Shown here in pieces: positions 5,578 through 7,213 of a stretch of 7,213 nt of DNA (its first letter is position 1; each line of letters starts with the position of its first letter). The notes beneath the pieces are model-generated. The model was not told the DNA's origin and ran no database searches. It saw nothing but the letters and a program-made list of their open reading frames with translations. This DNA is from a bacterium (GTDB lineage Bacteria; SZUA-79; Acidulodesulfobacterales; Acidulodesulfobacteraceae). The stretch is from contig JAJYYR010000036.1 in the NCBI GenBank assembly GCA_021800805.1, positions 1 to 7,213 of the forward strand. Direction: 5' to 3'. A program made the position numbers and the translations under genes.

Positions 5578-5606
5578 CGGCCGGCGCCGGTCCGGATATT
5601 TTTTTT
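5578..5606 (+). terminator. GC-rich hairpin with T8 tail upstream of the RHH gene
   Basis: A GC block in very AT-rich DNA: CGGCC (5578-5582) pairs with GGTCCG (5589-5594, one bulged T) around GGCGCC, followed by ATA and eight T (5599-5606). The block includes the 10-bp palindrome CCGGCGCCGG (5581-5590) and three CCGG sites. It may terminate readthrough or attenuate transcription 66 bases before the start codon at 5672. Confidence 0.5.
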
Positions 5607-5607
5607 G

Positions 5608-5640
5608 CGGCTTTCGCTAATTAATATGGAAAAAATAAAT
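5608..5640 (+). repeat. Direct repeat, copy 1, before the RHH gene
   Basis: Starts CGGCTTTCGC, then a TAATTA-like segment and GGAAAAAA. The second copy, with a few substitutions and a one-base gap, is at 5837-5870, 229 bp further on, and there covers the last codons and stop of the ribbon-helix-helix gene. The arrangement brackets that gene. Confidence 0.5.
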
Positions 5641-5671
5641 CAATCGAAAAATTAAAAACGGAGGTTTCAAA

Positions 5672-5854
5672 ATGAAAAAGGAAAAAATTACAAAAGATGT
5701 CAAGTTATCTGTTCGCATTAATCGTGCTGAAAGAGATTTTGCCGAAAAAATACTTAATGGGAAAGGCATTAAGTTATCAAAGTTTGTCAGACAGGCGATA
5801 TCTGACTTCGTTAAAAATCAACCTGAAAGCCAAACACGGCTTTCGCTTAATTAG
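5672..5854 (+). CDS. Ribbon-helix-helix DNA-binding protein
   Basis: 60 residues from ATG 5672, seven bases after GGAGG (5660-5664). It has the ribbon-helix-helix pattern: basic N-terminal arm (KKEKITKD), strand DVKLSVRI (9-16), helix from NRAERDFAEKIL, a G-K-G-I turn (30-33), and a second helix KLSKFVRQAISDFV (34-47), then a polar tail. The LSKFVRQA helix start is like that of mobilisation accessory (MobC-like), ParG-like and Arc/CopG repressors. The GTTAC box cluster 270 bp upstream is a plausible target. It could be a repressor of the small-gene operon or a partition or relaxosome component; no partition ATPase or relaxase is visible here. The CDS ends inside a direct repeat. Confidence 0.75.
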   Translation: MKKEKITKDVKLSVRINRAERDFAEKILNGKGIKLSKFVRQAISDFVKNQPESQTRLSLN

Positions 5855-5870
5855 TAAGGAAAAAAAATTA
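5837..5870 (+). repeat. Direct repeat, copy 2, at the end of the RHH gene
   Basis: Matches 5608-5640 at most positions, including the shared 10 bases CGGCTTTCGC and a GGAAAAAA run. It encodes the last residues RLSLN and stop of the ribbon-helix-helix protein. Copy 1 lies upstream in non-coding DNA, suggesting a segmental duplication or the remnant of an upstream gene tail. Confidence 0.5.
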
Positions 5871-5896
5871 ATTTTAACTTAATCGGGAGAATGAAA

Positions 5897-6061
5897 ATGG
5901 AAAAAATTATTATCTTTATTTTATTAATCGTTTTAAGTTACGAACTTGTTTTTGACACAAAAAATTTTGTCAATGCTATCAATTTTATTTTTGAATTATT
6001 TTTTATTTCGTTGATTAAATTTTCAAATTTTATATTTCAAATTTTTGGCGAAAGGAGGTGA
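5897..6061 (+). CDS. Small hydrophobic membrane protein
   Basis: 54 residues. The first in-frame ATG, 5891, lies one base after the GGGAG site (5885-5889); ATG 5897 is seven bases away and is the more likely start. The protein is very rich in Ile, Phe and Leu: residues 4-19 (start IIIFILLIVLSYELVF) form one membrane segment, and residues about 27-49 a second Phe-rich one, separated by DTKN; it ends FGERR. No family is recognised. The TGA stop is embedded in the AGGAGGTGA ribosome-binding site of the next gene, so the two are tightly linked. Its size and place next to a probable ssDNA-binding protein fit a small phage membrane or minor coat protein, which is inference only. Confidence 0.6.
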   Translation: MEKIIIFILLIVLSYELVFDTKNFVNAINFIFELFFISLIKFSNFIFQIFGERR

Positions 6062-6070
6062 AAAAATACT

Positions 6071-6400
6071 ATGGAATGTCCCGTCTGCAAGGGTTTAATT
6101 ATGGAAACCGACTCGGTTTACGAATGTGAAAACCATGGCTACGACTGGAAAACTGGCGAAAAGTCAGGGTGCGATTTTATTATTTTCAAACAACTTTTGA
6201 ATAAGAAAATTTCAAGGGCAACAATGGAAAAACTGCTTGCCGGACAAAAAATTCAAGTTATGGGATTCAAGAACAAAAAAGGTGCAGAGTTCGACGCTAA
6301 AATCAAGCTCGGAAAATCCGAAACTGATGAATGGAAAATTCTTTTGGAATTTGATAAATCGAAAAAGTGTGAAAAAATGGCAAAATTAGATGAAATTTAA
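6071..6400 (+). CDS. Stand-alone topoisomerase-type zinc finger plus C-terminal repeat protein
   Basis: 109 residues from ATG 6071; the AGGAGGTGA (6053-6061) upstream is a full match to the 16S tail, with a somewhat long 12-base spacing. The N-terminus has a topoisomerase-IA-like zinc finger: CPVC (C3, C6), C19 with H22, and GCDF (C34). The rest matches the topoisomerase C-terminal repeat fold (Toprim_Crpt-like): FKQLLNKKIS, then a KLLAGQKI segment, MGFKNKKGAEFDAKIKL (about 64-80), and a final strand WKILLEF. In topoisomerase I/III these domains bind single-stranded DNA beyond the catalytic core. Here the core (Toprim, active-site Tyr) is absent and the ORF is complete, so it is not a topoisomerase but probably a small ssDNA-binding protein serving replication or packaging. 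The charged tail (residues 95-109) is unlike the family. Confidence 0.75.
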   Translation: MECPVCKGLIMETDSVYECENHGYDWKTGEKSGCDFIIFKQLLNKKISRATMEKLLAGQKIQVMGFKNKKGAEFDAKIKLGKSETDEWKILLEFDKSKKCEKMAKLDEI

Positions 6401-6443
6401 TTTATTTTTTTAATAAAATTTCAAAAAAAAGGAGGTGATTAAA

Positions 6444-6827
6444 ATGAAAAAGTTCGTATTAGTTTTAGCTCTTGTTTTTGCCTTTACTGCTTTTGCTGGC
6501 AAGGCGTTTGCTGCGCAGTCAATAGCTTTGACGGGCGTAATACCGAGCGGCGGTTATCCGCAGGCAGTAAACCCAGCGCCCGCGCATGTATCCAACAATA
6601 TCAGAATGGCGCAGGCGCAGTCTATCAATTTAACCGGACAGCTCCCGTCTATCTCAAAATCAGGCGCAGGCGCAACGGCGGCGATACCGTCGATAAACCT
6701 GACCGGCGTATTACCTGACGGAGCGCAGGGCTTGACCGCGTCCGACGGCAATATCGGTGCAGGCGTAGCCATATTAACTGGCTTGGGTTATCTGTTTACC
6801 GTCCGCCTTTTGACTTTGCATTTTTAA
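6444..6827 (+). CDS. Secreted triple-repeat protein with C-terminal membrane segment (coat/pilin-like candidate)
   Basis: 127 residues from ATG 6444, eight bases after GGAGG (6431-6435); an in-frame GTG at 6435 lies in that site and is not the start. Residues 1-23 form a clear signal peptide (MKK, hydrophobic core, AFA), cleaved probably after A23. The mature part has three copies of the motif [QP]SI[AN]LTGx[IL]P at 25-34, 59-68 and 82-91, separated by Ala/Gly/Pro/Ser-rich spacers, then a C-terminal hydrophobic stretch (about 104-120) with a single Arg at 121 and tail LLTLHF. The coding DNA is much richer in GC than its flanks. No family is recognised. Signal peptide plus C-terminal membrane helix in a small abundant-looking protein is how filamentous-phage major coat proteins are built, though this one is longer. 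A GC-rich hairpin follows the stop. Confidence is high for secretion, low for role. Confidence 0.72.
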   Translation: MKKFVLVLALVFAFTAFAGKAFAAQSIALTGVIPSGGYPQAVNPAPAHVSNNIRMAQAQSINLTGQLPSISKSGAGATAAIPSINLTGVLPDGAQGLTASDGNIGAGVAILTGLGYLFTVRLLTLHF

Positions 6828-6845
6828 TTTAATTTAACTTTTAAC

Positions 6846-6864
6846 GCCCGCCTAACCGGCGGGC
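6846..6864 (+). other. GC-rich hairpin between the secreted protein and the next ribosome-binding site
   Basis: GCCCGCC (6846-6852) pairs perfectly with GGCGGGC (6858-6864) around TAACC; AAGGGAGG follows at once. There is no T-run, so it is not a standard terminator. It may stabilise the 3' end of the upstream message or control access to the next ribosome-binding site. A closely similar hairpin occurs at 7067-7093. Confidence 0.6.
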
Positions 6865-6879
6865 AAGGGAGGTCAACAA

Positions 6880-7044
6880 ATGAAATTGAAAGTATTTATC
6901 ATACCGTTAATTTTTATCGTCGCATTCGGGCTTATAACGTCGGTAATTAATCAAATCAAAACCGAACATAAATTGCAGAAAAAAACTTATTCACAGACGA
7001 TAAAAGCGGCCAAAAAAGCGATAAAACATAAAAACTTAACTTAA
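6880..7044 (+). CDS. Small single-pass membrane protein
   Basis: 54 residues from ATG 6880, seven bases after GGGAGG (6867-6872), which itself follows a GC-rich hairpin. Residues 5-23 (start VFIIPLIFIVAFGLITSVI) are one membrane segment after a short basic start MKLK; the remaining 30 residues are strongly basic (KTEHK, KKTYS, KAAKKAIKHK). The expected topology is N-terminal anchor with a positively charged tail on the cytoplasmic side, or a mature DNA-contacting tail if it is a virion component, as for filamentous-phage coat C-termini. No family is recognised. The gene is between two hairpin-bearing spacers. Confidence 0.6.
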   Translation: MKLKVFIIPLIFIVAFGLITSVINQIKTEHKLQKKTYSQTIKAAKKAIKHKNLT

Positions 7045-7066
7045 TTATTTTTTATAAAAAGAAACC

Positions 7067-7093
7067 GCCCGCTTGATTTTTTTTCAGGCGGGC
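7067..7093 (+). other. Second GC-rich hairpin before a ribosome-binding site
   Basis: GCCCGCTTGA (7067-7076) pairs with TCAGGCGGGC (7084-7093; one G-U pair) around seven T. AAAGGGG follows directly and serves as ribosome-binding site for the next ORF. It shares GGCGGGCAA and the same position relative to the downstream gene with the hairpin at 6846-6864, so the element recurs between successive small genes. Confidence 0.6.
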
Positions 7094-7108
7094 AAAGGGG
7101 TTTTAAAA

Positions 7109-7213
7109 ATGAAAAATATTGACTTTTTGAAACTTGGAATTTATTCATCGATAATTGCTTTTGATTTTATTTTTTGGGGAGCTGTTATTTATATTTTCGT
7201 TTCAAAAATTTAG
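7109..7213 (+). CDS. Tiny membrane protein
   Basis: 34 residues, from ATG 7109, eight bases after AAAGGGG (7094-7100), ending with TAG at the last base of the window. Residues about 10-31 (YSSIIAFDFIFWGAVIYIF core) are a single membrane helix flanked by MKNIDFLK and SKI. No family is recognised. Length and build are close to the 32-33-residue pVII and pIX end proteins of fd-type filamentous phages, but such short helices have no diagnostic sequence. With two similar small membrane genes upstream and a hairpin-plus-ribosome-site spacer, it appears to be a true gene rather than chance. Confidence 0.5.
   Translation: MKNIDFLKLGIYSSIIAFDFIFWGAVIYIFVSKI

Larger units (their letters stand above)
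5401..5671 (+). other. Gene-free possible leader of the rightward operon
   Basis: Nothing codes here. The stretch holds two terminator-like hairpins (5491-5525 and 5578-5606), a 15-bp sequence shared with the left end (5536-5550), and one copy of a repeat that returns after the next gene (5608-5640). A convincing promoter was not found; TTGACC at 5430-5435 has no -10 at proper spacing. TATAAA at 5463-5468 lacks a -35. Confidence 0.4.

Noticed and set aside
6071..6400. Broken DNA topoisomerase gene
   Set aside because: The ORF starts with its own strong ribosome-binding site and zinc finger; no catalytic-core sequence lies upstream in any frame.

Overview
This is an AT-rich window whose genes are almost all preceded by a strong GGAGG or AGGAGGTGA ribosome-binding site. 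It looks like the left end of a small integrated mobile element (integrative plasmid or plasmid-like phage) in a low-GC bacterium. A TatA-like N-terminus and an AxA-type signal peptide suit a Gram-negative host, but the sequence does not fix the taxon.

Left end (1-647): positions 82-126 on the minus strand are the 3' half of a tRNA-Asn gene, from anticodon loop to CCA. The 5' half is missing, which is the usual scar of tyrosine-recombinase integration, with the element lying to the right. No integrase is in the window. About 450 bases of gene-free, repeat-rich DNA follow, then a promoter at 584-612.

Replication block (648-4791, + strand): a CopG-like ribbon-helix-helix protein, an unrecognised 362-residue protein ending in a possible sliding-clamp-binding motif, a fused zinc-finger/Toprim/RecA-like primase-helicase, and a winged-helix initiator. 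The last three overlap or nearly overlap and should be co-transcribed. Just after them are 2.8 copies of a 21-bp iteron, a perfect inverted repeat and a strong Rho-independent terminator. The logic (helicase, primase, iteron-binding initiator, iterons, hairpins) resembles IncQ/RSF1010 plasmids.

Divergent control region (4868-5671): a small membrane protein with a TatA-like start lies on the minus strand, with a run of eight G as its ribosome-binding site. Between it and the rightward genes lie a 9-bp inverted repeat, a cluster of six GTTAC/GTAAC boxes, and two terminator-like hairpins in a possible leader.

Right block (5672-7213, + strand): a second ribbon-helix-helix protein, a hydrophobic 54-residue protein, a stand-alone topoisomerase-type zinc finger plus C-terminal repeat (likely a single-strand DNA binder), a secreted protein with three SIxLTGxxP repeats and a C-terminal membrane segment, and two tiny membrane proteins each preceded by a GC-rich hairpin. 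The size and order resemble the ssDNA-binding and coat section of filamentous phages, but no Zot-type ATPase or adsorption protein is visible. The phage reading is therefore an inference; the window ends exactly at the last stop codon.
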